Assembly (NCBI GenBank): GCA_901472505.1
Contig: LR590468.1
Coordinates: forward strand, 3,819,501-3,883,500
Direction: 5' to 3'
From: Proteus vulgaris
GTDB lineage: Bacteria; Pseudomonadota; Gammaproteobacteria; Enterobacterales; Enterobacteriaceae
DNA: 64,000 bases
Every line of letters starts with the position of its first letter. Within the stretch, counting starts at the first letter, position 1. Positions 42,198 through 52,824 of the stretch are shown piece by piece. The notes under the pieces are model-generated. The model did no database searches. It saw only the letters and a list, made by a program, of their open reading frames with translations, and had not been told where the DNA came from. A program made the position numbers and the translations under genes.

Positions 42198-42212
42198 TGA
42201 TAATGATTATCA
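42198..42212 (+). promoter_or_regulatory. Perfect Fur box upstream of pqrA
   Basis: TGATAATGATTATCA matches all 14 fixed positions of the 15-base Fur consensus. It lies 125 bases before the pqrA ATG. A TATAAA at about 42269 could be the promoter -10, which would put the box about 70 bases upstream of the RNA start. A degenerate marbox-like stretch (GAGCACTTTTTGCC, from 42221) is adjacent. Confidence 0.75.
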
Positions 42213-42310
42213 ATAACGAAGAGCACTTTTTGCCTACCTGTTATTTTCCCCATGCTTAAAATAGATTATAAATAACATACGTTACTATCCTATTTACTTG
42301 GGCATTGTGT

Positions 42311-42332
42311 CCCCCACCATTTTTGTGGGAGG
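42311..42332 (+). promoter_or_regulatory. Hairpin that can mask the pqrA ribosome binding site
   Basis: CCCAC (42313-42317) pairs with GTGGG (42325-42329), and GGG of that arm is part of the Shine-Dalgarno GGGAGG at 42327-42332. Folding would hide the site 5 bases before the ATG. A role in translation control is inferred from geometry only. Confidence 0.45.
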
Positions 42333-42336
42333 TTTT

Positions 42337-42705
42337 ATGGCTGAAAATGTCGTTAATGATATTCTAAAATGGTTAGAAACCCAGTTACAACGTAACGAAG
42401 GTATAAAAATCGATACTATTGCAAATAAAAGTGGCTATTCAAAATGGCACTTACAACGCATATTTAAAGATTTTAAGGGCTGTACATTAGGTGAATATGT
42501 CCGCAAACGTCGCTTGTTAGAAGCGGCTAAATCATTACAAGAAAAAGATATGTCTATTTTAGATATCGCTTTAATGTATGGCTTTAGCTCTCAAGCAACA
42601 TTTACTCGTATTTTTAAAAAACATTTTAATACTACACCTGCTAAGTTTAGAGAAAATGGCACAATGCCAGACGCTCATTGCTTCATGTCATGTGAAAATC
42701 ACTAA
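42337..42705 (+). CDS. pqrA: AraC-family regulator PqrA (MarA/SoxS/Rob type)
   Basis: A 122-residue single-domain regulator with the double helix-turn-helix of MarA and SoxS: IDTIANKSGYSKWHLQRIFK and MSILDIALMYGFSSQATFTRIFKKHF. It matches my memory of PqrA from P. vulgaris, a gene that raised resistance to several drugs when cloned in E. coli. The ATG at 42337 follows GGGAGG. An upstream in-frame extension to 42298 would run through the ribosome site and is rejected. No repressor gene of the MarR type is next to it. The upstream Fur box suggests a link to iron. Confidence 0.92.
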   Translation: MAENVVNDILKWLETQLQRNEGIKIDTIANKSGYSKWHLQRIFKDFKGCTLGEYVRKRRLLEAAKSLQEKDMSILDIALMYGFSSQATFTRIFKKHFNTTPAKFRENGTMPDAHCFMSCENH

Positions 42706-42733
42706 TTGACTTAGCACATGTTACTCGCCATAA

Positions 42734-42762
42734 AAAAAACCAGCTTAATAAGCTGGTTTTTT
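42734..42762 (+). terminator. Bidirectional terminator between pqrA and lplA
   Basis: AAAAAACCAGCTT (42734-42746) and AAGCTGGTTTTTT (42750-42762) form a 13-bp stem with a 3-base loop and T's on either strand. It ends the converging pqrA and lplA transcripts. Confidence 0.92.
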
Positions 42763-42780
42763 CTTTTATTTTCAGAAAAA

Positions 42781-43800
42781 TTAAGCTATCTCTTTTACTA
42801 GCCATTCTTGAAGCTCATCGAGCTCCCCTTTATTATTAGGATAACGCAGAATAAGCTGTTGGATCAGTCCTTTTAAAGACTCAGGTGTATAACGTAGCCC
42901 AATTAGCATATCTGATAATGCTTCTAATGGAGCAGGATCTAAACTATCCGTATAGATTTGGCTTCTAACCACATTACCACGCTCAATATCAAAATGTAGT
43001 TCAACACCACCCCATTTAAAACGATTATCTAAAAGATGAGAAAATGCCGGGGCTTGCCCAAAATTCCATTCCCAACTACTTTGCTTAGCGAATGTATCTG
43101 CAAAACCCGGCAAATCTGGTAATTTTTGCGGTGAAATAACCTCTGCTTCTACTCGCTCACCATAGTATTCAAAAAAGCTTTCGGTGATTGTTTCACAAAG
43201 TTTTTCATGAGTAATATCAGGTTTGAGTTCAACCAAATTAGCCACTCGGGAGCGTACAGAAGTGATCCCTTTAGCTTGAAGTTTTTTGGGATCTGGATTG
43301 AGGTAATTGGCTAATCTAGATAAGTTAGCATTTATTAATAATGTGCCATGATGAAAACCACGATCTTTCGTCTCTTTATAAGCCGAACCTGAGATTTTTC
43401 TTTCGCCCTCTTCTTGCGGCACGACTAAATCATTACGTCCTGATGCTGTCGCTTGTATACCCGCTTTTGATAACCCTTCAAGTATAATTTGAGTTGAGAT
43501 CGTTTTATTGTATTCCGGTTTTCCTGCCATAAAGGTAAAACAGGTATTACCGAGATCATGGAAAACCGCACCACCACCACTTGAACGGCGAGCTAATTTC
43601 ACACCATCTTCATCCATTTTACGTGTATTACACTCTTTCCATGGATTTTGTGCTCGACCAATTACCACTGTATTATCATTGCGCCAAAGGAAAAGTACGC
43701 GTTGGTCAGCGGGCATTTGCCTAAAAATAGACTCTTCAACAGCAAGGTTAAACCAAGGATCATAAGATTCGGAAATTAACAGTCGCAATTTACCTGACAT
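42781..43800 (-). CDS. lplA: Lipoate-protein ligase A
   Basis: Attaches scavenged lipoate to E2 and H proteins through lipoyl-AMP. It has 339 residues. The catalytic N-terminal domain has the ligase signature [19 protein letters not shown] and the lysine region KISGSAYKE, and a C-terminal accessory domain follows, as in the two-domain E. coli LplA (338). It is monocistronic, convergent with pqrA. Confidence 0.95.
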   Translation of the reverse strand: MSGKLRLLISESYDPWFNLAVEESIFRQMPADQRVLFLWRNDNTVVIGRAQNPWKECNTRKMDEDGVKLARRSSGGGAVFHDLGNTCFTFMAGKPEYNKTISTQIILEGLSKAGIQATASGRNDLVVPQEEGERKISGSAYKETKDRGFHHGTLLINANLSRLANYLNPDPKKLQAKGITSVRSRVANLVELKPDITHEKLCETITESFFEYYGERVEAEVISPQKLPDLPGFADTFAKQSSWEWNFGQAPAFSHLLDNRFKWGGVELHFDIERGNVVRSQIYTDSLDPAPLEALSDMLIGLRYTPESLKGLIQQLILRYPNNKGELDELQEWLVKEIA

Positions 43801-43877
43801 AAGGAATACCTACATGAAGAAAATAAGGTATAAGATACCATATTTCTCAATATATTAGGCTGTTAAATGGCACGAAA

Positions 43878-44369
43878 TTACAATCGTCGAGCCTGCCAAA
43901 ATGTTTTTTTCCAATAGACATTATCAAGAGAAGAGCGAGTTACTCCTTTACTGGTTGATGCATGAATAAATGTATTATCAGTATCATAAATACCGACATG
44001 AAGCCCATTTTCACCACCACCGGTTTTGAAGAAGACTAAATCCCCTGGCATTAAATCGCTTTTACTGATTTGTGTTCCATATTTGGTTTGATCGATAGTC
44101 ATTCGAGGTAGTTTAATATCAAAACGATCACTATACGTTTTATACACAAAACCAGAGCAATCAATGCCGGATGGTGTCATTCCACCATAACTATAGGGTG
44201 TGCCATACCATTGCTCCAGTTGCGATTTTAATTGCACTATCACCATGATTGGATCAGAGAGTTGTGTTTTTAACGGAGGGGCTGGTGGAATGCGCTTTGA
44301 TGGACTAGATGAACATCCAGCCAGCAGAATAATACAGAGTAAGAAAGGATAGAAAACGGACTTTCTCAT
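43878..44369 (-). CDS. nlpC: NlpC/P60-family lipoprotein (probable cell-wall peptidase NlpC)
   Basis: A 163-residue lipoprotein with lipobox LLAGC and an NlpC/P60 cysteine peptidase domain that in the family cleaves peptide stems of peptidoglycan. The catalytic Cys is in GIDCSGFVY, His in GLHVGIYD, and the third polar residue in FIHAS. The ATG at 44369 is preferred to that at 44381 because TGGTGG lies between them at ribosome-site distance. It is monocistronic, next to lplA. E. coli nlpC lies downstream of btuD, and here the arn operon separates the two. Confidence 0.92.
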   Translation of the reverse strand: MRKSVFYPFLLCIILLAGCSSSPSKRIPPAPPLKTQLSDPIMVIVQLKSQLEQWYGTPYSYGGMTPSGIDCSGFVYKTYSDRFDIKLPRMTIDQTKYGTQISKSDLMPGDLVFFKTGGGENGLHVGIYDTDNTFIHASTSKGVTRSSLDNVYWKKTFWQARRL

Positions 44370-44518
44370 TACATCCACCATTATTGTTACGATAGATTTT
44401 AAAATCTATCTGCTTTTTTAAGCAAAAACAAGTTATTGAAGATGAATGAGTGATGATTGGTAGAATAAATCGCACAATTAACAACAAGGATCAGAAAATA
44501 CATTCTACAATCATTCAG

Positions 44519-44917
44519 TTAGTGTGATTGTGCTCCTTTCGTTTTTTGGCTTATTAACCATACTCCAACCATGATAAATGCTACACCCGCTGTTTTTGTC
44601 CATGATGGTGTTTCTTGAAACCAAGGTAGTATCACAGCAAGGATATAAACAAAAACATAGCTCAAACTAATGAGAGGATAAGCTTTATTTAAAGGGATAA
44701 TGCGTAAAGTGAACAACCAACAAACCATTGACAGTACATATCCCACAAGCCCAGAAAATACGATGCTTAATGGTGTAATATTGGCCCACAACCATGAGAA
44801 ATCAAACCACTGTTTTTCTAACTGTAAATCTGGCAGTCCAGACATACCAAACTTTAACAACAATTGAGCAACGGTGACCAATAGCGCACTTCCTATCGCC
44901 CATAAATAGCCTTTCAT
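44519..44917 (-). CDS. arnF: L-Ara4N-phosphoundecaprenol flippase subunit ArnF
   Basis: One half of the small EamA-type flippase that moves undecaprenyl-phosphate-L-Ara4N across the inner membrane. It has 132 residues with four membrane helices from MKGYLWAIGSALLVTVAQLL to FIMVGVWLISQK. The start at 44917 overlaps the arnE stop as ATGA. The longer frame from 44971 overlaps arnE coding and is rejected. Last gene of the arn operon. Confidence 0.93.
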   Translation of the reverse strand: MKGYLWAIGSALLVTVAQLLLKFGMSGLPDLQLEKQWFDFSWLWANITPLSIVFSGLVGYVLSMVCWLFTLRIIPLNKAYPLISLSYVFVYILAVILPWFQETPSWTKTAGVAFIMVGVWLISQKTKGAQSH

Positions 44918-45255
44918 GCTTGCATACTCATCAATACAATACCTATCATAATTGACGTAATACCAATCCAATGTTTTACATTAACAGGCTCTTTATAAAC
45001 AAATTGGCCAATAAGTGTCACCACAATAAAATTAATGCTCAACATAGGATAAGCAATACTTAAAGGAAGGATTTGTAATAACCGGAGCCAAAATAACATT
45101 CCCAAACCAAGCATCGCAATGGCGACAAAAAGCCAGAAAATCGTTTTCCTGGCTTTTGTTAATGAGTCACTTTGCCAGCTGACCACCGCTTGTTTTTGAC
45201 AAACTTGCCCTATGCAGGTTAAAAAACTCACGATCAGCAATAAAACAAAGGACAT
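44914..45255 (-). CDS. arnE: L-Ara4N-phosphoundecaprenol flippase subunit ArnE
   Basis: Partner of ArnF. It has 113 residues with four membrane helices ([20 protein letters not shown] at the start, ending GITSIMIGIVLMSMQA). It overlaps arnT by one base and arnF by four, so the three are translationally coupled. Confidence 0.93.
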   Translation of the reverse strand: MSFVLLLIVSFLTCIGQVCQKQAVVSWQSDSLTKARKTIFWLFVAIAMLGLGMLFWLRLLQILPLSIAYPMLSINFIVVTLIGQFVYKEPVNVKHWIGITSIMIGIVLMSMQA

Positions 45256-46920
45256 TAATTACGCTTCTCATACGTTAAAATAGCAACTCGATGATTTGTC
45301 ACCAGCTCTTCAGGTCTTGGTAATTGTGCTAACTTTTTCGGATCTTTAAACGTAATAACAACGGATACATTACCTTCTTTTCTTGCTTGCTCTAACCACA
45401 GAGCAAAATTATCAGGCTTAATTAGCTTATGCTGTGCATCAGGATAATCTTCAATACCATAAGTTAATTCGCCAGTCCTTTCATAAAGGTAAATATCACT
45501 ACGCTGTAATTCCCATGCCAATCCAGCACCAATACCCACACTGTTACTCACAATATATTTGCTGGTATTTAATGTATCGATATTTTGACGAATAAATTCT
45601 TGAGGTAGTTTTCCATCAACACTACTGTTAGGAATTGCTTGTCCAATGCATAAACTCACCCCTAATGAGCAAGATGCAGCCCACAACCAATGTTTACCAT
45701 TCAGTGTAGAGCAAAGATAACCGATAATGCCCCATAAAGAGAAATGCAACGATAGCTAAAACCCATTTAGACCATTCATAAGGCATATAAATAGGTTTTG
45801 AAGAAACAAGCTGAATGACTAAGATAGCGACAACCGCAGCAACACCAATAAAAATATTAATATAGCCATTAATACGCAATGCTTTCATTCTAAATTTACG
45901 TGCACAATCTACACCATATTTTGCCATTAACATCGCAAGCGGTGCCATAAAAGGCAACATGTATGTCGGTAATTTGCCTTTCGCAATACTAAAGAATAAG
46001 AAAGGAATAACAAACCAGCAAAATAAGAAAATAATTCTGGACGTTTGCGTCTTTTCTTCCAAGCCCCTATCAATGCACCTGGTAATAATCCAAGCCAAGG
46101 GATCACACCCAATAATATAACGGGGATATAGTACCAAAATGGAGCGCTATGCTGAGCATCTTCACCAGAAAAACGTTGAATATGTTCAACCCAAAAGAAG
46201 TAATGCCAGTAATCAGGTTCTGCCTTTGCTACAGCCAAAGCCCACGGCAAACTAATCAATGCGGCACTCAACACCGCAAGTAAGCCATAGAGTAACATTT
46301 GCGTAAATTGTTTTTGATACAACGTAACAGGTATCATGACAATGACCGGGATAGCTAATGCTAAAAATCCTTTAGTCATAAATGCCATACCACATGCCAA
46401 ACCTAATGTTACCCAAGCTAATATTCGTGTTTTTTACAGTCGTCGCTTTCAGTGCCCAAAAACAACAGACCATACTCGCAGTAATCCAAAGTGCTAACAT
46501 AGGATCTAACACACTGTAAGTACCTACGCTAAACACAAGGAACATGGACAAATAGATTAAGCTCGAAACAAAAGCAACTTGACGGTTACGCCACATCATT
46601 CTTGCCAATAAATAGACAAGTAATGTGCTTAAGAGAATAGAAATTACTGAGCCAAAACGTACAGCAAAGTTAGTGTGGCCAAAAATCAATTGGCTAACAT
46701 TATTAATCCAATAACCTGCAACGGGCTTCTCAAAATAGCGAATATCGAGCATATGAGGAACAATCCAGTTCCCGCTCACCACCATTTCACGGCTAATTTC
46801 CGCATAACGGGTTTCATCTGGTTGCCATAATAACCGGCTGTTCAATGGAAATAAGTAGGTAAGAACAAAAAAAAGAGCCAACAGGATGGCCCCGATTTTA
46901 CTCGCCCGGTTATTCAACAT
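45255..46920 (-). CDS. arnT: L-Ara4N transferase ArnT, interrupted by three one-base indels
   Basis: Transfers L-Ara4N from undecaprenyl phosphate to lipid A on the periplasmic face of the inner membrane, giving resistance to polymyxin. Four overlapping frames make up the gene. The breaks are an extra T at 46430-46435, a missing A at 46028-46031, and an extra C at 45730-45733 (plus strand). Correcting them gives 554 residues (E. coli 550). The N-terminal catalytic loop [19 protein letters not shown] is intact, as are [16 protein letters not shown] and the periplasmic C-terminal domain. Proteus is naturally polymyxin resistant, so a working gene is expected. Confidence 0.92.
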
Positions 46921-46927
46921 AGTTTTG

Positions 46928-47821
46928 TTAGACCTCTTGTTGGCACCCTAACCAGCCTTCTCGACCTGGAAAGTCAGATCGAACAACTTTACCCATCGGA
47001 AGCGTTTCTTTATCTTGTGGTAACAAATCGCTTAACGGACAGAATTCGATGCCTTCATTTGCAATCATTGCCAGCAACTGCTCAAACTGAGCCGCTTTTG
47101 ACATTCCTTCAACTTCGGTATGAATAGTATAAACAGGTATTCCACTGTCTTTTTTGATTTCATCAATAATAAATTGATTAAAATCTTCATCCTTTACCTT
47201 TGTACCAACGACTTCATCATAAGTTGGTAATGTTACTGGAATTTGTACCGTACCGATAGAACCATTTTCTAAAATAGGTCTAAAAGGATGTGTACCTCGA
47301 CAATCGCTATTATAATCGAATTGAAAAGTTTCTTTAACTGTTAATACGCGCTCGTCTGCACGCCATCCAGCAACTGCGGAACATTTTACAGGTTTTTCAA
47401 GTGCTTTTTCCAGCGCTTCAACACCTAAACGAACTTGTTGCATTAATTCTTCTGTTGACCAACGCCCGACTTTTGCTTGCCAACCTTGGTGATCCCATGA
47501 ATGTAACCCCACTTCATGCCCAGCATTTTGGGTTTCTTTCATTAAATAACCTAGATTTTTAGCGATTTTTTTGCCAGGCCATGCTGTCCCTGCCAATAAA
47601 ATATCTAATCCATACAATGATGCAGCATTAGATCTCAGCATTTTCCATAAAAACTTTGGTTTTAAAAGGCGCCATAAATGGCGCCCCATATTATCTGGAC
47701 CCACACTAAAGAAGAAGCTGGCATGAATGTTATGTCTGGCAAATACATCCAGTAGTTGTGGAATACCTTGTTTTGTTCCTTGAAAAGTATCCACATCTAC
47801 TCTTAAACCAACTTTCTTCAT
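46928..47821 (-). CDS. arnD: Undecaprenol-phosphate 4-formamido-L-arabinose deformylase ArnD
   Basis: Removes the formyl group from the lipid-linked sugar before flipping. It has 297 residues with a polysaccharide-deacetylase (NodB) fold: metal-site start [31 protein letters not shown] with the metal His residues, and a C-terminal [10 protein letters not shown]. The gene is intact, 9 bases after arnA. Confidence 0.95.
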   Translation of the reverse strand: MKKVGLRVDVDTFQGTKQGIPQLLDVFARHNIHASFFFSVGPDNMGRHLWRLLKPKFLWKMLRSNAASLYGLDILLAGTAWPGKKIAKNLGYLMKETQNAGHEVGLHSWDHQGWQAKVGRWSTEELMQQVRLGVEALEKALEKPVKCSAVAGWRADERVLTVKETFQFDYNSDCRGTHPFRPILENGSIGTVQIPVTLPTYDEVVGTKVKDEDFNQFIIDEIKKDSGIPVYTIHTEVEGMSKAAQFEQLLAMIANEGIEFCPLSDLLPQDKETLPMGKVVRSDFPGREGWLGCQQEV

Positions 47822-47830
47822 TATTTGATC

Positions 47831-49813
47831 CTATTTATTACCTAATTCTTCAACTGCGCCACGTAAAAAGAAGTCTAATGTTTCTTCTACAGTTTGGCGA
47901 GTTTCGATACTTGGCTTCCAATCCAATAAACGTTCTGCGTTTTTAATGCTTGGCTTACGGTGTTCAACATCTTGGTAGCCTTTACCGTAATAACTACTAC
48001 TTTCAATTTTCTTAAAGCCAGCAAATGGAGGAAAATGACCACGTAACTCGTGTTTTTCAAAACAATCTAACAGCATTTCTGCTAACTCACGAATACTTGC
48101 TTCGTTCGTTGGATTACCAATATTGATAATTTGACCATCACATTTGCTATCACGGTTTTCAATAATACGGAATAACGCTTCAATACCGTCATTGATATCA
48201 GTGAAGCAACGTTTTTGCTCACCACCATCAACCAATTTAATTGGCGAACCTTCAACTAAGTTCAGAATTAATTGTGTAATGGCACGAGAGCTACCAATAC
48301 GCGCTGAATTTAAGTTATCTAAACGAGGTCCCATCCAGTTAAATGGACGGAATAATGTAAATTTCAGACCTTCTTTAGCACCATAAGCCCAAATAACTCG
48401 ATCTAATAATTGTTTAGAAACAGAATAAATCCAGCGTTGTTTATTGATAGGGCCAACAATCAGACGTGAATTATCTTCATCAAATTCTTTATCATCACAC
48501 ATACCATAAACTTCTGATGTGGATGGGAAAATAATACGTTTATTATATTTAACACAATAACGTACAATTTTTAAGTTTTCTTCAAAGTCTAATTCGAATA
48601 CACGTAATGGATTACGGGTATATTCAATCGGTGTTGCAATCGCAACCAATGGCAGAATAACGTCACATTTTTTAATGTGATATTCAATCCACTCAGTATG
48701 AATACTCACGTCGCCTTCAATAAAGTGGAAACGTGGGTTACCAATAAAGCGTTCAATCGCAGAAGAACCAATATCCATACCATAGATATCATAGTTACCA
48801 TCTTTCAATAGACGCTCGGTTAAATGATTTCCAATAAAACCATTCACACCTAAAATCAGCACACGTTTACGACGTTTAACAAGTGCTGTTGCTTTTGGTC
48901 CAACGCGAACATCAGTCACAATGCCCATTTCAGTCGCTAAACGGCTTCCTTGAACATAAAGACCATTTTCACTTTGACCTGTTACCACTTCGATAGCACC
49001 TTGAGCACATGCAATCACTAAAGGTTCTGTTGATATTACAGTACCAGGACGTTTACCTTGATTATCAGCAACAGTGCGTGAACGCCAGATAACCATTTTA
49101 CGTTCACCTAAGAAAGTAAATGCGCCTGGATATGGTTCAGTTACAGCTCGCACTAAGTTGTGGACTGTTTTTGCATCCACATTCCAATCAATTAATCCAT
49201 CATCAGCACTACGACGGCCAAAATATGTTGCTTGGCTTTCATCTTGCGCTGTTGTTGAATAATCACCTGATGCAATGTGTGGTAATGCACTAGACAGTAA
49301 TTTCTCAGCGGCTTCCCTCACTTTTTCATGCAAAATTAGTGAAGTATCATTTTCTGTAATAGTTACTTTTTCTTGAGAAACAATATCACCCGCATCAGCT
49401 TTCGCCGTCATTTTATGCAAAGTAACACCTGTTTCTGTTTCACCATTAATAATTGCCCAATTAATTGGAGCACGGCCACGGTATTTGGGTAATAGCGAGC
49501 CATGTAAATTAAATGCGCCTTTAGGTGCCAAATTCAAGATCTCATCACTTAACATGTGACGATAATAGAAAGAAAAAATGACATCAGGTTTCATTTCACG
49601 AATACGTTCAATCCACAATGGGTGATTGACATTTTCAGGCGCAAATACTGTCAATCCCATTTCTGCGCTCACACGAGCAACAGATGAGAAGAAATGATTT
49701 TCGTTTGGATCGTCAGTGTGGGTAAATACCGCTTGAATATCATAACCTGCTTTTTCAAGTGCTTTTAAACCAACACAGCCAATATCGTGATAGGCAAATA
49801 CTATTGCTTTCAT
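47831..49813 (-). CDS. arnA: Bifunctional UDP-glucuronate decarboxylase / UDP-Ara4N formyltransferase ArnA
   Basis: Two cytosolic activities in one chain of 660 residues. The N-terminal formyltransferase (about 1-300) has [20 protein letters not shown] with the catalytic Asn and His and a downstream Asp in [11 protein letters not shown]. The C-terminal short-chain dehydrogenase (about 315-660) oxidises and decarboxylates UDP-glucuronic acid, with [17 protein letters not shown] as NAD site and the catalytic Tyr in [13 protein letters not shown]. Its length equals E. coli ArnA (660). It overlaps arnC by one base. Confidence 0.96.
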   Translation of the reverse strand: MKAIVFAYHDIGCVGLKALEKAGYDIQAVFTHTDDPNENHFFSSVARVSAEMGLTVFAPENVNHPLWIERIREMKPDVIFSFYYRHMLSDEILNLAPKGAFNLHGSLLPKYRGRAPINWAIINGETETGVTLHKMTAKADAGDIVSQEKVTITENDTSLILHEKVREAAEKLLSSALPHIASGDYSTTAQDESQATYFGRRSADDGLIDWNVDAKTVHNLVRAVTEPYPGAFTFLGERKMVIWRSRTVADNQGKRPGTVISTEPLVIACAQGAIEVVTGQSENGLYVQGSRLATEMGIVTDVRVGPKATALVKRRKRVLILGVNGFIGNHLTERLLKDGNYDIYGMDIGSSAIERFIGNPRFHFIEGDVSIHTEWIEYHIKKCDVILPLVAIATPIEYTRNPLRVFELDFEENLKIVRYCVKYNKRIIFPSTSEVYGMCDDKEFDEDNSRLIVGPINKQRWIYSVSKQLLDRVIWAYGAKEGLKFTLFRPFNWMGPRLDNLNSARIGSSRAITQLILNLVEGSPIKLVDGGEQKRCFTDINDGIEALFRIIENRDSKCDGQIINIGNPTNEASIRELAEMLLDCFEKHELRGHFPPFAGFKKIESSSYYGKGYQDVEHRKPSIKNAERLLDWKPSIETRQTVEETLDFFLRGAVEELGNK

Positions 49814-50793
49814 TAGTCTTTTTCCTGATCTTCGTTGGGTTTATTAACACCAACCACTTTTTGGATAAAATACCGAGGACGCGCTCTTACATCATTATAA
49901 ATCCGGCCTATATATTCACCTAATAAGCCCATTGCAACGAACTGCGCACCGATAAACATAAATAAGATTGCGAAAAGTGTGAATACACCTTCAGCTGCCC
50001 ACATCGCACCGAAAATAATACGTAAAACAATTAAAAGTAACGCTAAAACAAAGCCAGAAACAGCGATTACACTGCCGACAATGCTTAATAAGCGTAATGG
50101 TGCCGTAGTAAGACAAGTTAAGAGGTCGTACATCAGATTAATTAGCTTTAGAAAGCTATATTTGGAATCGCCATATTCACGCTCTGCGTGTGCGACATCA
50201 ATCTCAATAGTACGACGAGCGAACGTGTTCGCAAGAATAGGTATAAAGGTACTTCTTTCGTGACACTGTAACATCGCTTCAACAATATGGCGACGATATG
50301 CACGTAGCATACATCCATAATCCCCCATAGAACGACCTGTTGCCTTGGTTATCATGGAGTTAATCATTTTTGACGCTGTTTTACGAAACCATGAATCTTG
50401 ACGGTTACGACGACGAGTCCCTACAACATCATAGCCCTCTTCAGCTGTTGTAACGAGTCTTGGGATTTCTTCAGGTGGATTTTGCAAATCAGCGTCAAGT
50501 GTAATGACTAAGTCGCCATCAGCTTGATTAAAACCCGCCATAATTGCAGAGTGTTGACCATAGTTACGATTTAAAATAATCGCAATAACATGATTTTCTT
50601 CAATAGTGGCAGCTTCTTCTAACATTTTTGCTGAATTATCACTGCTACCATCATCAACAAGGATCAGTTCATATTCTTGTTCTAATTGTTTACAGCTTTT
50701 TATAGTACGCTCTAAAAGCTGAGGAAGGCTCTCTTCTTCGTTATAAACCGGAATTACAACCGATACTTTTTTGATTTTATCAAATGTTGACAC
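49813..50793 (-). CDS. arnC: Undecaprenyl-phosphate 4-deoxy-4-formamido-L-arabinose transferase ArnC
   Basis: A GT2 glycosyltransferase that loads Ara4FN onto undecaprenyl phosphate. It has 326 residues. The N-terminal catalytic domain has [20 protein letters not shown] and the metal motif [15 protein letters not shown], and two C-terminal membrane helices anchor it. It starts immediately after arnB. Confidence 0.95.
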   Translation of the reverse strand: MSTFDKIKKVSVVIPVYNEEESLPQLLERTIKSCKQLEQEYELILVDDGSSDNSAKMLEEAATIEENHVIAIILNRNYGQHSAIMAGFNQADGDLVITLDADLQNPPEEIPRLVTTAEEGYDVVGTRRRNRQDSWFRKTASKMINSMITKATGRSMGDYGCMLRAYRRHIVEAMLQCHERSTFIPILANTFARRTIEIDVAHAEREYGDSKYSFLKLINLMYDLLTCLTTAPLRLLSIVGSVIAVSGFVLALLLIVLRIIFGAMWAAEGVFTLFAILFMFIGAQFVAMGLLGEYIGRIYNDVRARPRYFIQKVVGVNKPNEDQEKD

Positions 50794-51939
50794 TTAGATA
50801 TGCTCCGAAAGAATTTCATTGATCGCATCTACAACGCGAATAACATCATCATTACTCATATCAGGAAACAATGGCAGCGAGCATAACGTTGCAGAGTTCC
50901 ACTCTGATTGAGGAAGGGATAAAGCGGGATAGCGCTCACGATAATATTTTTGTGTATGCGCCGCGCGGAAATGAAGCCCTGTGCCAATGTCCTTTTGCTT
51001 CAGTTTTTCCATAAAGGTATCTCGATCGATACCACAGATACTCTTATCTACTCTCACCATAAATAGGTGATTTGCATGCAAGTGAGGATATTCAGGAATA
51101 CTCAACATCTCTAAGGGTGAGTCTTTTAATTTTTCACGATACAGTGTCACTAACTCAGCTCGTTTCGCATTCATTTCCTCTAAACGCCTTAATTGCACCA
51201 CAGCAATGGCGGCATGAATATCAGATAAATTATATTTATAGCCGGGTTCAACAACTTCTGCTTGAGGTTTTCGTCCTTGAATTTGTCTGTCAAAAGCATC
51301 GACACCTAAGCCATGAAATTTTAAGCAACGTACTCGATTGGCTAATTCGTCATTATCAGTAACAACCAACCCACCTTCAGCACACGTGACGTTTTTAATA
51401 GCGTGAAAAGAGAAAATAGAGGTTCCTTTTTCACCAATCCATTCATTTTTATAGCGAGTGCCAATCGCATGTGCTGCATCTTCAATAAGAGGAATTCCAG
51501 CATCTTGGGCAACTTTTCGTAACGCATCAAGATCGCATGGCGCACCTGCATAATGAACAGGAATGATTGCCTTAGTTCTAGGGGTTATTGCTTTTTTGAC
51601 GTCTTCTGCATTTACCATCAAGGTATCACGGTCAACATCAATCATTACAGGCTTTGCACCTAGCAACGTAATGATGTTCATGGTTGACACCCATGTTTGT
51701 GATGGTGTGATGACTTCATCACCTGCGCCAATTCCCATAGCCATTAAAACAACATGCATACCCGCAGTGGCAGAGCAAATTGCAATCGCATGTTTGCTTC
51801 CGAATTTTTCACAAAAATCTTGCTCTAATTGATAGTTCTGAGGGCCTGTTGTGATCCAACCTGAACGCAATACGTCCTCAACGGCTTTGATTTCTTCATC
51901 GCCAATCGCAGGGCGAGAGAAAGGAAGGAAATGACTCAT
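50794..51939 (-). CDS. arnB: UDP-4-amino-4-deoxy-L-arabinose aminotransferase ArnB
   Basis: A PLP-dependent aminotransferase that makes UDP-Ara4N from the 4-keto sugar. It has 381 residues of the DegT/DnrJ/EryC1 family. The PLP lysine is in [15 protein letters not shown], and [10 protein letters not shown] precedes it. First gene of arnBCADTEF, directly behind the operon promoter region. E. coli ArnB is 379 residues. Confidence 0.96.
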   Translation of the reverse strand: MSHFLPFSRPAIGDEEIKAVEDVLRSGWITTGPQNYQLEQDFCEKFGSKHAIAICSATAGMHVVLMAMGIGAGDEVITPSQTWVSTMNIITLLGAKPVMIDVDRDTLMVNAEDVKKAITPRTKAIIPVHYAGAPCDLDALRKVAQDAGIPLIEDAAHAIGTRYKNEWIGEKGTSIFSFHAIKNVTCAEGGLVVTDNDELANRVRCLKFHGLGVDAFDRQIQGRKPQAEVVEPGYKYNLSDIHAAIAVVQLRRLEEMNAKRAELVTLYREKLKDSPLEMLSIPEYPHLHANHLFMVRVDKSICGIDRDTFMEKLKQKDIGTGLHFRAAHTQKYYRERYPALSLPQSEWNSATLCSLPLFPDMSNDDVIRVVDAINEILSEHI

Positions 51940-51976
51940 AAAAAATGTAGCCTAATTAATGAATGAATAAAAGACA

Positions 51977-52040
51977 ATTATATACAAACTATTGCTCACC
52001 GACATCCGTCTTATTAAGAAAATATTAAAAAAACCTTAAT
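51977..52040 (-). promoter_or_regulatory. arn promoter with three tandem response-regulator half-sites
   Basis: On the minus strand ATTAAG, TTTAAT and CTTAAT recur at exactly 11-base intervals (52035-52040, 52024-52029, 52013-52018), the spacing of PmrA/PhoP-class direct repeats (CTTAAT-N5-CTTAAT). A TATAAT at 51977-51982 lies downstream, with no good -35, as in activator-dependent promoters. In Proteus the arn operon is under the PhoP-like RppA, so RppA or PmrA is the likely binder. Confidence 0.55.
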
Positions 52041-52076
52041 AATTACTTTGGGATAAGCTTCACAATAGTCATAATA

Positions 52077-52823
52077 TTAAAAAACCCGCCAATCAATATG
52101 ATCAACATCATTGATGCATTTGATATTTGTATTAAATGTAGTTGATAATAACTTTTCGTCCAATAAGAGTGCAGATGCTCCAGAATTAACCAAATATCCA
52201 TTTTTTATGAGCCAAACTCTGTCTGCTTTTTGATAAGAATGATTCAAATTATGTGTGCTCATAATAACGGCACCACCTTGTTGACAAAAAAGATCAAGCC
52301 ATTTGTCCAAAATCGCCAACTGTACGACATCTAAATTATTCGTAGGTTCATCAAGTAACATTAACTTTCCTTTTAAATCATAACTTGACCATAATTGAAT
52401 AAATGCGCCAGCGATCCTGATCCGTTGCCATTCTCCTCCGGACAAATGATGAATATTTTTTGACAATAATTTATTAATTTGAAAATCGTTCAACAATACA
52501 TTTAATTGCCCAACGTCCATTTCCGATACTTTATGATATAAAGCAAGATAATGAAAAACAGGCATAAACGATAAAGCTTCTAATTGTTGTATAACAATGC
52601 TTTGCATTCTAGAAAGATCATCATATTTATAATGTCTTATTGAAGTTTCGTTTAGAATAATTCCACCGTTAAACGAAACCGCTCCCGCTATCGCCATTAA
52701 AAGTGTGCTTTTTCCAGCACCATTCGCACCAATTAAGTGGATACGTTCACCATAATCCACAAACTCTGTAAATGAGTGAAGTCGATCACCAACACTCAAA
52801 TTATCAAGCTTCAATAGTGCCAT
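52077..52823 (-). CDS. btuD: Vitamin B12 ABC transporter ATP-binding protein BtuD
   Basis: The ATPase for cobalamin import. It has 248 residues (E. coli 249). The Walker A is GANGAGKST, signature LSGGEWQRIRIAG, Walker B LMLLDEPTNNLD, and switch His in STHNLNHSY. The DEPTNNLD replaces the more common DEPTSALD but keeps the needed residues. It follows btuC by one base. In E. coli btuE lies between the two, but here it is missing. Confidence 0.92.
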   Translation of the reverse strand: MALLKLDNLSVGDRLHSFTEFVDYGERIHLIGANGAGKSTLLMAIAGAVSFNGGIILNETSIRHYKYDDLSRMQSIVIQQLEALSFMPVFHYLALYHKVSEMDVGQLNVLLNDFQINKLLSKNIHHLSGGEWQRIRIAGAFIQLWSSYDLKGKLMLLDEPTNNLDVVQLAILDKWLDLFCQQGGAVIMSTHNLNHSYQKADRVWLIKNGYLVNSGASALLLDEKLLSTTFNTNIKCINDVDHIDWRVF

Positions 52824-52824
52824 A

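Noticed and set aside
42298..42336. 13-residue N-terminal extension of PqrA
   Set aside because: It would translate through the Shine-Dalgarno GGGAGG. The 122-residue form starting at 42337 is the family length.
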